Notes: a model not told the origin generated them from the sequence alone. DNA of 64,000 nt from Sedimenticola_A sp040506425 (GCA_965224515.1 OZ245051.1:1178001-1242000), one strand, 5' to 3'. Shown: positions 9,192-17,768, counted from the stretch's first letter. A program made the numbers and translations.

Positions 9192-9231
9192 TTATGCTTC
9201 GGTATCCATATTGGTGGTCACCAAAGCATAA
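9192..9231. repeat. 12-bp inverted repeat immediately upstream of dctB
   Basis: TTATGCTTCGGT (9192-9203) and ACCAAAGCATAA (9220-9231) pair with one mismatch across a 16-base loop that itself contains GGTGACCACC. It ends 7 bases before the dctB start. It could terminate the upstream peptidase gene, fold in the dctB leader, or be an operator; no T-tract follows on the minus strand. Confidence 0.45.
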
Positions 9232-9265
9232 ACCTCAACGGGGAATTGACCAAACCCGGAGTGGG

Positions 9266-9847
9266 CTACCAGCTACGGACCCGGCCGGTATCCAGGTGAA
9301 CAAACCCCGGTTTGGGGTAGAAACCGACCCCGCCACGCTGCATATTCAGTGCGGTCTTGCGCAGCGTGCTCAAAGGCACATCCGGCATGCGCAAGTCGAT
9401 CGCCTTGCCCTGCATGTGAAGGCTGCGCCTGGCCACACCCCTGGACTTGTTGCGCAGGGTACTGTTGGTCTTCGGTGAGCGATATCCCGAGATAACCTCG
9501 ATCCGGGGATTCCCGTCAAGCTGCCGACCCAGGTCGTGGACCAGGTCATACAGCGCGGGGTCCATCTGGTACACATCACCGGTGCGGTGATCACGCAGCA
9601 GGTGGTTGAGATCATCAAGTCCCCCGGCCTGGTACTCTCCCTGGGACCAGTAGAGCACCCGCTCCTTCTCACCCGTGTGCAGGTTGAGCAGCTCTATCCT
9701 TCGTTCACCTGTCCGGCGCACGGTAGCCAGGGCAGGAGCGGCCGCCAGGCCACCTGCGATAACGAGGGAATTGCGGAGAAAACGGCGCCTTTCAGGGCAG
9801 GGTGTGCTTGCGGATGTGCAAAGTGGTTTGATCAGAGAGTTACGCAT
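9266..9847 (-). CDS. MepK/YcbK-like murein endopeptidase (DUF882, M15 family)
   Basis: 193 residues. A Tat-type signal (ERRRFLRNSLVIAGGLAAAPALA, about 20-42) is followed by an M15-like zinc peptidase domain. Zinc ligands can be placed as H144 and D151 (LHMQGKAIDL) and H184 (GFVHLDTG), preceded by SGYRSPKTN. E. coli MepK cleaves 3-3 peptide crosslinks made by L,D-transpeptidases, and the gene upstream encodes exactly such an enzyme, matching the ycbB-ycbK pairing of E. coli. It acts in the periplasm on peptidoglycan. Confidence 0.9.
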   Translation of the reverse strand: MRNSLIKPLCTSASTPCPERRRFLRNSLVIAGGLAAAPALATVRRTGERRIELLNLHTGEKERVLYWSQGEYQAGGLDDLNHLLRDHRTGDVYQMDPALYDLVHDLGRQLDGNPRIEVISGYRSPKTNSTLRNKSRGVARRSLHMQGKAIDLRMPDVPLSTLRKTALNMQRGGVGFYPKPGFVHLDTGRVRSW

Positions 9848-9934
9848 TGTTCACAAAAGATACCAGGGACAGCTGCATTGTCCGGTAATTTTCGCGTTTG
9901 TAAACAATTTTCCTTTAGAAATCAGACACAAATC

Positions 9935-11554
9935 TCAATATGAAGCCTCCTGCCCTGGAAAAAGGGTACGAATCAATGGCCTGTCCCTTCGATAGTGATC
10001 GTTGCTGAAGTGAACCGCACCGGTTTCATCGACCCAGCTGGTTAGATAGACGATATAGACCGGAATCGGATTTCTGAGAATCGCCTGCCTGTTCTCACCT
10101 TCTGAAAGTGCCCGTTCAAGTCGCTCTTCATCCCATTTATCTATCTGCTCGAAAAGGGCAATGGCGAGCCCCTTGGGGTCTTCGATCCTGATACAACCGT
10201 GGCTGAAGGTCCGTTTTGGTTTCGTGAAAAGTGATTTCCCAGGGGTATCGTGCAGGTAGATGTTGTAGCGGTTCGGCAACAGGAATTTTATCCGTCCAAG
10301 AGCATTTCCATCACCGGAGATCTGCTGAAGCTTGTAGGGAAATTCAGAGGGCTTCTCCGCGCTCCAGCCCGTCTCTTCCAGGGTCAGCTCCCGGGCATGG
10401 GCGCTCCAGTCACTGAGGATTCTGAATCGGTTTTTCTCCAGATAGTCGGGTTTCATAGCCAATTGAGGCATGATCTCGTCAGTTACAATCTTGTTCGGTA
10501 CATTCCAAACAGGATTAATATCAACGTAGGTGAGTTTTTTAGAGAAAACAGGGGTACGGTGCTGGGGGTCGCCAACAATCACCCGCATGGAGAGCTGTGT
10601 CTTGGCACTCTTCACATATTCCAGCCTGAATCTGGCAGTATTGACCAGGATGTACTCTTCTCCAAGCTCCCTCGGCAACCAGCGCCAACGCTCCATGTTC
10701 AGCTTGATCTGGCGGACACGCTCAGTCGCACTGATGTTAAGCGCTTCCCTGGTTCTGCGGCCGACAATGCCGTCCTGCTTCAGGTTATGCCTGGCCTGGA
10801 ACCTTTTCACTGCAGATTCCAGTCTGCTATCGAAGTAGATCGGGTTCACTGTCTCATCACTTTCAAGGTCATCGGTTACCAGCAGGCGTTTCCTCAACAT
10901 CACGACAGCGGAATCCTCCACCCCTCTCTTGAGTTTTCCTTTTCCCAGCACAGAGACCCAGCCCCCGGCCTGTTCAATCTGACTGTAACGATCAAGGGCG
11001 ATCTTGAGATCGCCATAGGCTCGGTGTACGGGCCCAAGGGACTGCAAAAACTCATCGATTGGCTGATCGGAATTCAAAGCACCGGCAAGAGCAGACAGTT
11101 CGACTTGCGTTCTAGGTATATGCCACCTCGGATCATGAAGACTCCAGTCAGCACGCCCCTGTGCCAGGTCTCTTCCCAATGTCAGGTAGGCAAGATCCAG
11201 CAACAGCTCAAGCCGCCACAGATCGACCTGGCCCTTGAAGTCCCGTCTGGCCAGTTCGAGAATTTCATCCCGGCGATATCGCTCCGGCTCGAGTCCCTCA
11301 GACTCAACCTGGGCAAGGAAGTCGAGGAGTGTTCGCGCCTTGTCAGAAAGACCCGACTCCGTAATCCAGACAGGTTCTGCGCCGATAGTGCGGTAGAAGA
11401 GAGCAATAGGTGATTCAGTAGGGGGCGCAGCATGCCGGGGGCCGCTACCACCTGGGGTTGGCAGGGAGTAGGAACTGCTTAGCAGGGGGCTGATCACCAC
11501 CAGTAAAACGGCGGTCAGAGCCCTGCTGATTGACTTCCATCCGGGTAGGCTCAT
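9935..11554 (-). CDS. L,D-transpeptidase of the YcbB/LdtD type
   Basis: 539 residues. A signal or anchor sequence (about 10-30) is followed by a scaffold domain, a peptidoglycan-binding domain (about 235-280, AVKRFQARHNLKQDGIVGRRTREALN) and the YkuD catalytic domain with HDTPGKSLF...SHGCIRIEDP, where C454 is the nucleophile. It makes 3-3 (mDAP-mDAP) crosslinks in the periplasm. The MepK-like gene follows on the same strand 87 bp downstream. Length and domain order agree with E. coli YcbB (615) minus some spacer. Confidence 0.9.
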   Translation of the reverse strand: MSLPGWKSISRALTAVLLVVISPLLSSSYSLPTPGGSGPRHAAPPTESPIALFYRTIGAEPVWITESGLSDKARTLLDFLAQVESEGLEPERYRRDEILELARRDFKGQVDLWRLELLLDLAYLTLGRDLAQGRADWSLHDPRWHIPRTQVELSALAGALNSDQPIDEFLQSLGPVHRAYGDLKIALDRYSQIEQAGGWVSVLGKGKLKRGVEDSAVVMLRKRLLVTDDLESDETVNPIYFDSRLESAVKRFQARHNLKQDGIVGRRTREALNISATERVRQIKLNMERWRWLPRELGEEYILVNTARFRLEYVKSAKTQLSMRVIVGDPQHRTPVFSKKLTYVDINPVWNVPNKIVTDEIMPQLAMKPDYLEKNRFRILSDWSAHARELTLEETGWSAEKPSEFPYKLQQISGDGNALGRIKFLLPNRYNIYLHDTPGKSLFTKPKRTFSHGCIRIEDPKGLAIALFEQIDKWDEERLERALSEGENRQAILRNPIPVYIVYLTSWVDETGAVHFSNDHYRRDRPLIRTLFPGQEASY

Positions 11555-11632
11555 TTCCCTGTTGCTACTCCCGCTATGGCTGGGCAGGGGGGTAACTAAA
11601 GTTTAGCAGTAAACGGGGGGCGGGAACTGGAA

Positions 11633-11655
11633 CAGGATTGCTGTGAGCAATCCTG
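11633..11655. repeat. Perfect hairpin CAGGATTGCT-GTG-AGCAATCCTG
   Basis: Ten-base-pair perfect stem with a 3-base loop, upstream of the L,D-transpeptidase gene. The arm GGATTGC...GCAATCC recurs in the 123-bp repeat (11876-11894 and 25867-25885), so this is probably a fragment of the same repeat family. Confidence 0.6.
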
Positions 11656-11696
11656 CGCAACAGCGGTGTATCGTAAAACTTTGCCCTGCTTAGAGT

Positions 11697-11773
11697 GTAG
11701 GGTGGGTCAACGATAACGTAACCCACCATAAGAGCTTCAAGTCGGTGCAATACGCTGCGCTATTGCACCCTAC
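11697..11773. repeat. 77-bp element with GTAGGGTG / CACCCTAC ends
   Basis: The ends GTAGGGTG (11697-11704) and CACCCTAC (11766-11773) are exact inverted repeats. Inside are two further hairpins, GGTGGGT...ACCCACC and GGTGCAATACGC...GCTATTGCACC. This architecture is familiar to me from many gammaproteobacterial intergenic regions as a small non-coding palindromic element, but I cannot name a registered family. It is the first module of the repeat block 11555-12140. Confidence 0.65.
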
Positions 11774-11800
11774 GGGCTGTCCGTACATCCTGTACATGCG

Positions 11801-11923
11801 CCGCTCCTCGGCTCGGGCATCCTGCTTCGCCCTACCTCCTGCATCTGACCCACAGGGATGTGGGAAATGCAAAAGGATTGCCGGGAGCAATCCTTGCCCT
11901 GCAGTCGTGCACCCGCGGCATAC
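11801..11923. repeat. Dispersed 123-bp repeat, copy 1
   Basis: This matches 25792-25914 at a constant offset of 13,991. By eye there are five mismatches in the first 29 bases and none in the remaining 94. It contains the hairpins CCCACA-GGGA-TGTGGG (11849-11864) and GGATTGC-CGGGA-GCAATCC (11876-11894) and ends with TGCACCCGCGGCATAC. No coding function is evident. The block between 11555 and 12140 holds no gene. Confidence 0.85.
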
Positions 11924-11925
11924 GA

Positions 11926-12025
11926 CCGCCAGGGATGGCGGAAGTGTGAAAATGCAGGAGCAATTTTTTACCGACCGCCAGGGATGGCGGAAGTGCAGGA
12001 AATGCAGCTCCTACAGGGATGTAGG
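11926..12025. repeat. Three hairpins with a constant GGGA loop
   Basis: CCGCCA-GGGA-TGGCGG occurs at 11926-11941 and again at 11975-11990, and CCTACA-GGGA-TGTAGG at 12010-12025. With CCCACA-GGGA-TGTGGG at 11849 and 25840, the loop stays GGGA while stem bases change in complementary pairs. Between them recur short phrases such as ATGCAGGAGCAAT (11952 and 12036). This is compensatory change in the absence of coding, so the structure appears to be what is kept. Confidence 0.8.
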
Positions 12026-12084
12026 TGTTAGAGCAATGCAGGAGCAATTGCCGAGAGCAATTTCCTGTCCGTACATCCTGTACA

Positions 12085-12112
12085 TAAAAAACCCCGCCAT
12101 GAGGCGGGGTTT
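12085..12112 (-). terminator. Rho-independent terminator of the atp operon
   Basis: Read on the minus strand: AAACCCCGCC, loop TCAT, GGCGGGGTTT followed by more T. It lies about 30 bases after the atpC stop, the expected position for the end of the ATP synthase transcript. Confidence 0.9.
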
Positions 12113-12140
12113 CATACCACGGTGAATTGTGGTCGTGAGA

Positions 12141-12569
12141 TCAGCGCTTGGTTCCCTTGCGGATCTTTTCGATCGCACGCAACTGGGCAACTGCCTCGGC
12201 CAGTTCGGACTGGGCCTTGGCGTACTCGAACTCGGCCTGCTGACCGGCGAGTGCCTCTTCTGCCCGCTTCTTGGCTTCGATTGCCGCCGCCTCGTCGAGA
12301 TCAACCGCGCGTACTGCTGTATCCGCCAACACGGTTACCAGGTGGGGCTGCACCTCAAGGATGCCTCCGGAGACGTAAAAATACTCCATCTCCTTGCCTT
12401 CACCCGGCTCGACGCGAACCTCGCCGGGCTTCAGCCGGGTCACAAGCGGCGTGTGCCGCGGAGCGATACCGACTTCACCCATGACCGCCGGGGCGTAAAC
12501 CATTTCGGCCTGGCCGGAATGGATCTCACCTTCTGCGCTCACGATGTCCACATGAATTTTCATGGCCAT
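12141..12569 (-). CDS. atpC: F1 ATP synthase epsilon subunit
   Basis: 142 residues, normal for epsilon (E. coli 139). The N-terminal beta-sandwich starts MAMKIHVDIVSAEGEIHSGQAEMVYAPAVMGEVGI and contains GIAPRHTPLVTRLKPGEVRV; the C-terminal two-helix hairpin is Ala/Glu-rich. It sits in the central stalk, couples gamma to the c-ring and can inhibit hydrolysis. It is the last gene of the operon, 21 bp after atpD, and is followed by a strong terminator. Confidence 0.97.
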   Translation of the reverse strand: MAMKIHVDIVSAEGEIHSGQAEMVYAPAVMGEVGIAPRHTPLVTRLKPGEVRVEPGEGKEMEYFYVSGGILEVQPHLVTVLADTAVRAVDLDEAAAIEAKKRAEEALAGQQAEFEYAKAQSELAEAVAQLRAIEKIRKGTKR

Positions 12570-12590
12570 AACAAAACTCCCGGCTGTAAT

Positions 12591-13967
12591 TTAGTCGCCA
12601 GCGCCGCGTTCAACAGCCTCTTCGATACCACCGACCATGTAGAACGCCTGCTCGGGCAGGTGGTCATACTCACCGTCAACGATCGCCTTGAAGCTTGCGA
12701 TGGTATCTTTCAGGGAGACGTACTTACCGGGAGTGCCGGTGAATACTTCAGCCACGAAGAAGGGCTGGGAGAGGAAGCGCTGTACCTTACGGGCACGGGC
12801 CACGACCAGCTTGTCGTCCTCGGACAGTTCGTCCATACCCAGAATCGCGATGATGTCCTTCAGCTCTTTGTAGCGCTGCAGGGTACCCTGTACGGCACGA
12901 GCCACATCGTAGTGCTCCTGGCCGACCACGTTGGGGTCGAGGATACGTGAAGTGGAGTCCAGGGGATCAACCGCTGGGTAGATACCCAGCTCGGCGATCT
13001 GACGGGACAGTACCAGGGTCGCATCCAGGTGAGCGAAGGTGGTAGCCGGAGAGGGATCGGTCAAATCATCCGCAGGTACGTATACGGCCTGGAATGAAGT
13101 GATGGACCCGGTCTTGGTGGAGGTGATGCGTTCCTGCAGAACACCCATCTCCTCAGCCAGGGTAGGCTGATAACCCACTGCGGAAGGCATACGGCCCAGC
13201 AGTGCGGAGACCTCGGTTCCCGCCAGGGTGTAACGGTAGATGTTATCAACGAACATCAGTACGTCACGACCTTCGTCACGGAAGTTCTCGGCGATGGTCA
13301 GTCCGGTCAGCGCTACACGCAGACGGTTGCCTGGAGGCTCATTCATCTGACCGTAAACCAGGGCTACTTTGTCGAGTACGCCGCCTTCGGACATTTCGTG
13401 GTAGAAGTCGTTACCCTCACGAGAACGCTCACCCACACCTGCGAATACGGAAAAGCCGGAGTGCTCAACAGCAATGTTACGGATCAGCTCCATCAGGGTT
13501 ACGGTCTTGCCTACACCCGCACCACCGAACAGACCGATCTTACCGCCCTTGGCGATTGGCATAACCAGGTCGATTACCTTGATACCGGTTTCCAGAATCT
13601 CGGTAGAGGTCGCCTGATCTTCCAGCCTGGGCGCTGCACGATGAATCGCCATACGCTCTTCTGTCGCGACAGGACCGGCATCGTCCACAGGATTACCCAG
13701 TACATCCATGATGCGTCCCAGGGTAGCCTGGCCCACCGGCACGGAGATGGGAGCGCCAGTTGTTACAACTTCAACACCACGCTTGAGACCGTCGGTTGAA
13801 CCCATGCAGATGGTACGGACTACGCCGTCACCCAGCTGCTGCTGTACTTCAAGGGTCAAACCTTCAGATTCGATCTTGAGCGCATCGTAGACCTTCGGCA
13901 TATCGCCTGCAGAGAACTGTACGTCCACTACGGCGCCGATGATTTCCACCACTTTACCCGAACTCAT
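12591..13967 (-). CDS. atpD: F1 ATP synthase beta subunit
   Basis: 458 residues, normal length. Walker A is GGAGVGKTV near residue 150. The catalytic-site segments GVGERSREGNDFYHEM and the Walker B region DVLMFVDNIYRYT, and the DELSEDDKLVV segment near the C-terminus (where E. coli beta has its DELSEED motif), are all present. It carries the three catalytic sites of F1 in the cytoplasm. It is preceded by atpG with a 35-bp gap. Nothing unusual. Confidence 0.98.
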   Translation of the reverse strand: MSSGKVVEIIGAVVDVQFSAGDMPKVYDALKIESEGLTLEVQQQLGDGVVRTICMGSTDGLKRGVEVVTTGAPISVPVGQATLGRIMDVLGNPVDDAGPVATEERMAIHRAAPRLEDQATSTEILETGIKVIDLVMPIAKGGKIGLFGGAGVGKTVTLMELIRNIAVEHSGFSVFAGVGERSREGNDFYHEMSEGGVLDKVALVYGQMNEPPGNRLRVALTGLTIAENFRDEGRDVLMFVDNIYRYTLAGTEVSALLGRMPSAVGYQPTLAEEMGVLQERITSTKTGSITSFQAVYVPADDLTDPSPATTFAHLDATLVLSRQIAELGIYPAVDPLDSTSRILDPNVVGQEHYDVARAVQGTLQRYKELKDIIAILGMDELSEDDKLVVARARKVQRFLSQPFFVAEVFTGTPGKYVSLKDTIASFKAIVDGEYDHLPEQAFYMVGGIEEAVERGAGD

Positions 13968-14002
13968 TTCTGGTTCCTCGCTAAATTCAAAATTCTATTC
14001 GC

Positions 14003-14863
14003 CTATACAGCAGCGGCGCCGCCCACGATCTCTGAGATCTCCTGGGTAATAGCGGCCTGGCGCGCTTTGTTGTAGACCAGCTGCAATTCGTTGATAAGGT
14101 CGCCTGCATTATCGGTAGCCGACTTCATCGCCACCATACGGGCAGACTGTTCACAGGCCGCGTTCTCAACAACCCCCTGATACACCAGCGCCTCGATATA
14201 GCGGACCATCAGTCCGTCGAGCACATCTTTGGAGTCGGGCTCGTAGATGTAGTCCCAGTGATGCTTCAGTTGCTCATCGGGTTCTGCCAATATGGGAACA
14301 ACCTGCTCGACTGTAGGCTCTTGAGTCATTGTATTGACGAATTTGTTGGAGGCCACGTAGATGCGATCAATCTCACCATCCTCGTAAGCATCCAGCATCA
14401 CCTTGACTGTGCCAATCAGATCCTCAATATGAGGCGAGTCACCCAGGTGAACAGCATTAGCCAGTACGCGGCCACCAAAGCGCTTGAAGAAACCCAGCGC
14501 CTTTGAGCCGATAGTGCAGAACTCAACCTTAACACCCTGTTCCTGCTGCTGTTGAACATCTTTCACCAGCTTGCGGAACAGGTTACTGTTCAGACCACCA
14601 CAAAGGCCGCGATCTGACGAGATGATAATATACCCGACCCGTTTGACCTCGCGCTCCTTCATGAAGCCGTGGCGGTACTCCGGATGTGCATGGAACAGGT
14701 GGCCGATGACGTTGCGCATCTTGTCCGCATAGGGACGGGCTGCGGTCATACGGTCCTGGGCCTTGCGCATCTTTGCTGCTGCCACCATCTCCATCGCAGA
14801 GGTGATCTTCTGCGTGTTTTTGATGCTGGCAATCTGAGTCCGGATTTCTTTTGCGCCTGCCAT
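14003..14863 (-). CDS. atpG: F1 ATP synthase gamma subunit
   Basis: 286 residues (E. coli 287). The N-terminus MAGAKEIRTQIASIKNTQKITSAMEMVAAAKM and the C-terminus MKSATDNAGDLINELQLVYNKARQAAITQEISEIVGGAAAV are the conserved coiled-coil rotor ends, with the Rossmann-like middle containing SSDRGLCGGLN. It forms the central shaft of the rotary motor. Order atpA-atpG-atpD is canonical. Confidence 0.97.
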   Translation of the reverse strand: MAGAKEIRTQIASIKNTQKITSAMEMVAAAKMRKAQDRMTAARPYADKMRNVIGHLFHAHPEYRHGFMKEREVKRVGYIIISSDRGLCGGLNSNLFRKLVKDVQQQQEQGVKVEFCTIGSKALGFFKRFGGRVLANAVHLGDSPHIEDLIGTVKVMLDAYEDGEIDRIYVASNKFVNTMTQEPTVEQVVPILAEPDEQLKHHWDYIYEPDSKDVLDGLMVRYIEALVYQGVVENAACEQSARMVAMKSATDNAGDLINELQLVYNKARQAAITQEISEIVGGAAAV

Positions 14864-14901
14864 GTTTAAACCTTATCTTTCAGTTCTCAGGGATCTCGTG
14901 C

Positions 14902-16443
14902 TTACCAGGTGTGGTTTGCCTTGAAATCCTTCAGGGCATCGTGCAGGGCATTGGCGATCTCGTCGTTGTAGTCCGCTGTCTCGTTGATCTTATCCATCAG
15001 AGACTTCTGGCTGCTGTTCATATAGCCATGCAGAGCCGCTTCGAAATCAACCACCTTGGATGCGTCAATGTCATCAAGATAGCCTTCATTTGATGCAAAC
15101 AGTGAGCTGGCCATATTGGCGATAGAGAGGGGAGAGAACTGACCCTGCTTCATCAACTCGGTCGCACGCTCACCACGCGCCAACTGCTTACGGGTGGCCT
15201 CGTCCAGATCTGATGCGAACTGGGAGAATGCCGCCAACTCACGATACTGGGCCAGAGCCAGACGCACACCACCACCCAACTTCTTGATGATCTTGGTCTG
15301 GGCTGCACCACCAACACGGGATACCGACAGACCGGCGTTGATGGCCGGGCGGATACCTGCGTTGAACAGATCAGCTTCGAGGAAGATCTGGCCGTCGGTG
15401 ATGGAGATCACGTTGGTCGGTACGAACGCGGATACGTCACCGGCCTGGGTCTCGATAATGGGCAGGGCGGTCAGGGAACCGGTCTTGCCTTTCACGGCAC
15501 CATTGGTTCTCTTTTCTACGTTTTCCTCGTTAATACGGGCAGCGCGCTCCAGCAGACGGGAGTGCAGGTAGAAAACATCACCGGGGTAGGCTTCACGGCC
15601 TGGCGGACGACGAAGCAGCAGGGATACCTGACGGTAGGCCCAGGCCTGCTTGGTCAGATCATCATAAACGATCAGTGCATCTTCACCCTTGTCGCGGAAG
15701 TACTCACCCATGGTGCAGCCGGAGTAGGGCGCGATGAACTGCAGCGCGGCAGACTCGGCAGCGGTGGCCGCTACAACAATGGTGTGCTCCAAGGCGCCAT
15801 GCTCTTCAAGCTTGCGAACCGTCTGGGCAACGGTGGAGTTCTTCTGACCTACGGCGACGTAGATACACTTAACTCCGGTACCCTTCTGGTTGATGATGGC
15901 ATCGATGGCGATGGCAGACTTACCGGTCTGACGGTCACCAATGATCAACTCACGCTGACCGCGGCCGATAGGCACCATGGCATCGATTGCTTTCAGACCG
16001 GTCTGAACCGGCTGATCAACCGACTTACGTTCGATAACACCGGGAGCAACCTTCTCGATGGGTGAGGTTGCTTCGGCCTTGATCTCGCCCTTGCCATCAA
16101 TGGGGTTACCCAGGGAATCGACTACTCGACCCAGCATGGCTTCGCCGACGGGAACTTCCAGAACGCGTCCTGTGCACTTCACAGAGTCGCCTTCGGAGAG
16201 ATGGGTGTAGTCACCCATGATCACCGCACCCACGGAGTCACGCTCCAGGTTGAGGGCCAAACCGTAAGTGTTGCCGGGGAACTCCAGCATCTCGTAGGAC
16301 ATCACGTCATCAAGACCGTGAATACGTGCGATGCCGTCGGTCAGGCTGATGATGGTGCCTTCGGTGCGGGCTTCGGTCTTAAGATCGAATTTTTCGATCT
16401 TGTTTTTGATCAGTTCGCTGATCTCGGATGGATTGAGTTGCAT
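14902..16443 (-). CDS. atpA: F1 ATP synthase alpha subunit
   Basis: 513 residues (E. coli 513). The start MQLNPSEISELIKNKIEKFD is typical. Walker A is GDRQTGKSAIAIDAI near residue 170, and ALIVYDDLTKQAWAYRQVSLLLRRPPGREAYPGDVFYLHSRLLERAA is the classic ATP synthase alpha/beta signature region. It carries the non-catalytic nucleotide sites. A 13-bp gap separates it from atpH. Confidence 0.98.
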   Translation of the reverse strand: MQLNPSEISELIKNKIEKFDLKTEARTEGTIISLTDGIARIHGLDDVMSYEMLEFPGNTYGLALNLERDSVGAVIMGDYTHLSEGDSVKCTGRVLEVPVGEAMLGRVVDSLGNPIDGKGEIKAEATSPIEKVAPGVIERKSVDQPVQTGLKAIDAMVPIGRGQRELIIGDRQTGKSAIAIDAIINQKGTGVKCIYVAVGQKNSTVAQTVRKLEEHGALEHTIVVAATAAESAALQFIAPYSGCTMGEYFRDKGEDALIVYDDLTKQAWAYRQVSLLLRRPPGREAYPGDVFYLHSRLLERAARINEENVEKRTNGAVKGKTGSLTALPIIETQAGDVSAFVPTNVISITDGQIFLEADLFNAGIRPAINAGLSVSRVGGAAQTKIIKKLGGGVRLALAQYRELAAFSQFASDLDEATRKQLARGERATELMKQGQFSPLSIANMASSLFASNEGYLDDIDASKVVDFEAALHGYMNSSQKSLMDKINETADYNDEIANALHDALKDFKANHTW

Positions 16444-16456
16444 ATTGGCTTCTCGC

Positions 16457-16996
16457 TTAGATTCCTAATTCGTTCGCCAGTTGCTGCAGTCGCCCGCTGA
16501 CTGAGCCGTCGAAAACCATATCGCCTGCACGAATGTGCACGCCGCCGATCAGGGTTTCATCCTGCTCGGAAGTTATGGTGATCTCGCGACCCAGCTTCTG
16601 TTTCAGCGCGTCAGCAATTTGCTTCTCCTGGTCTGCTTCCAGGGCGTATGCGGAGCGAACATGTACACTGAGTACCTTTTCGCTTTCCGCCTTCAGCTCT
16701 TCGTACAGGGCGTCGATCTCTCCAGCAATCAGGAGGCGATCGTTCTGCACCAGCAGTTTGACCAGGTTCTGGCCCTCTTCGTCGAAATGGTCGCCGCAGA
16801 CATCCAGCATCAGACCGGCCAGGGCTTCCTGGTCGACCTTGGGGTTGACGATGACACCTGCCAGCGCAGGTTCATTGACAGCCTCAGCCAGAAACTTCAG
16901 CATGCCGGACCATTCGTCGAGCTTGCCGCTCTCCTGGGCCCTGGCAAATACAGCTTCCGCATAAGGACGGGCGATTGTGGTTGTGTCTCCTGCCAT
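16457..16996 (-). CDS. atpH: F1 ATP synthase delta subunit
   Basis: 179 residues (E. coli 177). An N-terminal helical bundle (TTIARPYAEAVFARAQESGKLDEWSGML) is followed by a C-terminal part with LIGGVHIRAGDMVFDGSVSGRLQQLANEL, the conserved delta/OSCP tail. It joins the b-dimer stator to alpha. Position between atpF and atpA is canonical. Confidence 0.97.
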   Translation of the reverse strand: MAGDTTTIARPYAEAVFARAQESGKLDEWSGMLKFLAEAVNEPALAGVIVNPKVDQEALAGLMLDVCGDHFDEEGQNLVKLLVQNDRLLIAGEIDALYEELKAESEKVLSVHVRSAYALEADQEKQIADALKQKLGREITITSEQDETLIGGVHIRAGDMVFDGSVSGRLQQLANELGI

Positions 16997-17005
16997 AGCA
17001 GCGCC

Positions 17006-17476
17006 TTAGATCTGTTTGGCCAGGGATTCGACGATATCTTTATGAGCCGCAGAGTTGATCTCCTTCTGGAGAATCTTTTCCGCACCGGCTACTGCCAGTT
17101 CAGCCACTTTCTCACGCAGATGTTCACGAGCACGGTTGGCCTCCTGCTCGATCTCTGCCTGGGCTGCGGTCACAATACGATCACCTTCGGTGCGCGCATT
17201 ATCTTTAGCTTCGTCGACAATTTCAGAAGCACGCTTCTGAGCCTGAGCAAGAATGTCGCCTGCCTGGGCCTTGGCCTCATGCAGTACGTCTTTTGCCCTT
17301 TCCTGAGCCAACTCCTGCTCGTGCTGACCACGCTCGGCAGCCGCTAGGCCGTCGGCGATCTCTTTGCGACGAGTCTCCAGCGCACCCATGATCGGGGTCC
17401 ACACGAATTTCATCGTGAACCACACGAACACCACGAAGGAGAGAAGCTGACCTATAAGAGTCAGATTGATGTTCAT
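17006..17476 (-). CDS. atpF: Fo ATP synthase b subunit
   Basis: 156 residues (E. coli 156). One N-terminal membrane helix (MNINLTLIGQLLSFVVFVWFTMKFVW) precedes a long charged, heptad-rich helix that forms the peripheral stalk dimer. The C-terminus KILQKEINSAAHKDIVESLAKQI contacts delta. It lies between atpE and atpH in canonical order. Only one b gene is present, so this is not the b/b-prime type of phototrophs. Confidence 0.97.
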   Translation of the reverse strand: MNINLTLIGQLLSFVVFVWFTMKFVWTPIMGALETRRKEIADGLAAAERGQHEQELAQERAKDVLHEAKAQAGDILAQAQKRASEIVDEAKDNARTEGDRIVTAAQAEIEQEANRAREHLREKVAELAVAGAEKILQKEINSAAHKDIVESLAKQI

Positions 17477-17534
17477 TCCGGTACTACCTCGTTTTTAGAC
17501 GAGATGAAAATTAGTTCGCTTGAGATTGCCAAAA

Positions 17535-17768
17535 TTAACCGGCAACAGCGAACAGCACGTACATGGCCAGACCCACAGCGATCATGGGTACAGCATCGAC
17601 CAGGCCCATTACGATAAAGAACTGGGTACGCAGCATGGGAATAAGTTCAGGCTGACGAGCAGCACCTTCCAGAAAGCGTCCGCCCAGAACACCGATACCG
17701 ACAGCGGCACCCAGGGCGCCCAGACCCATCATGATTGCGCCAGCAATGTACAGCAGTGCTTGTTCCAT
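17535..17768 (-). CDS. atpE: Fo ATP synthase c subunit (proton-type)
   Basis: 77 residues forming two membrane helices joined by the polar loop ARQPEL. The ion-binding carboxylate is D58 in GLVDAVPMI. The binding helix shows the E. coli-like proton-type pattern and lacks the Gln/Glu-plus-Ser signature of sodium-coupled c-rings. The ring rotates in the membrane as protons pass. Confidence 0.97.
   Translation of the reverse strand: MEQALLYIAGAIMMGLGALGAAVGIGVLGGRFLEGAARQPELIPMLRTQFFIVMGLVDAVPMIAVGLAMYVLFAVAG

Noticed and set aside
10250..11413. 387-residue open frame opposite the L,D-transpeptidase gene
   Set aside because: Antisense shadow with no motif and no ribosome-binding site; the minus-strand gene has intact catalytic residues.
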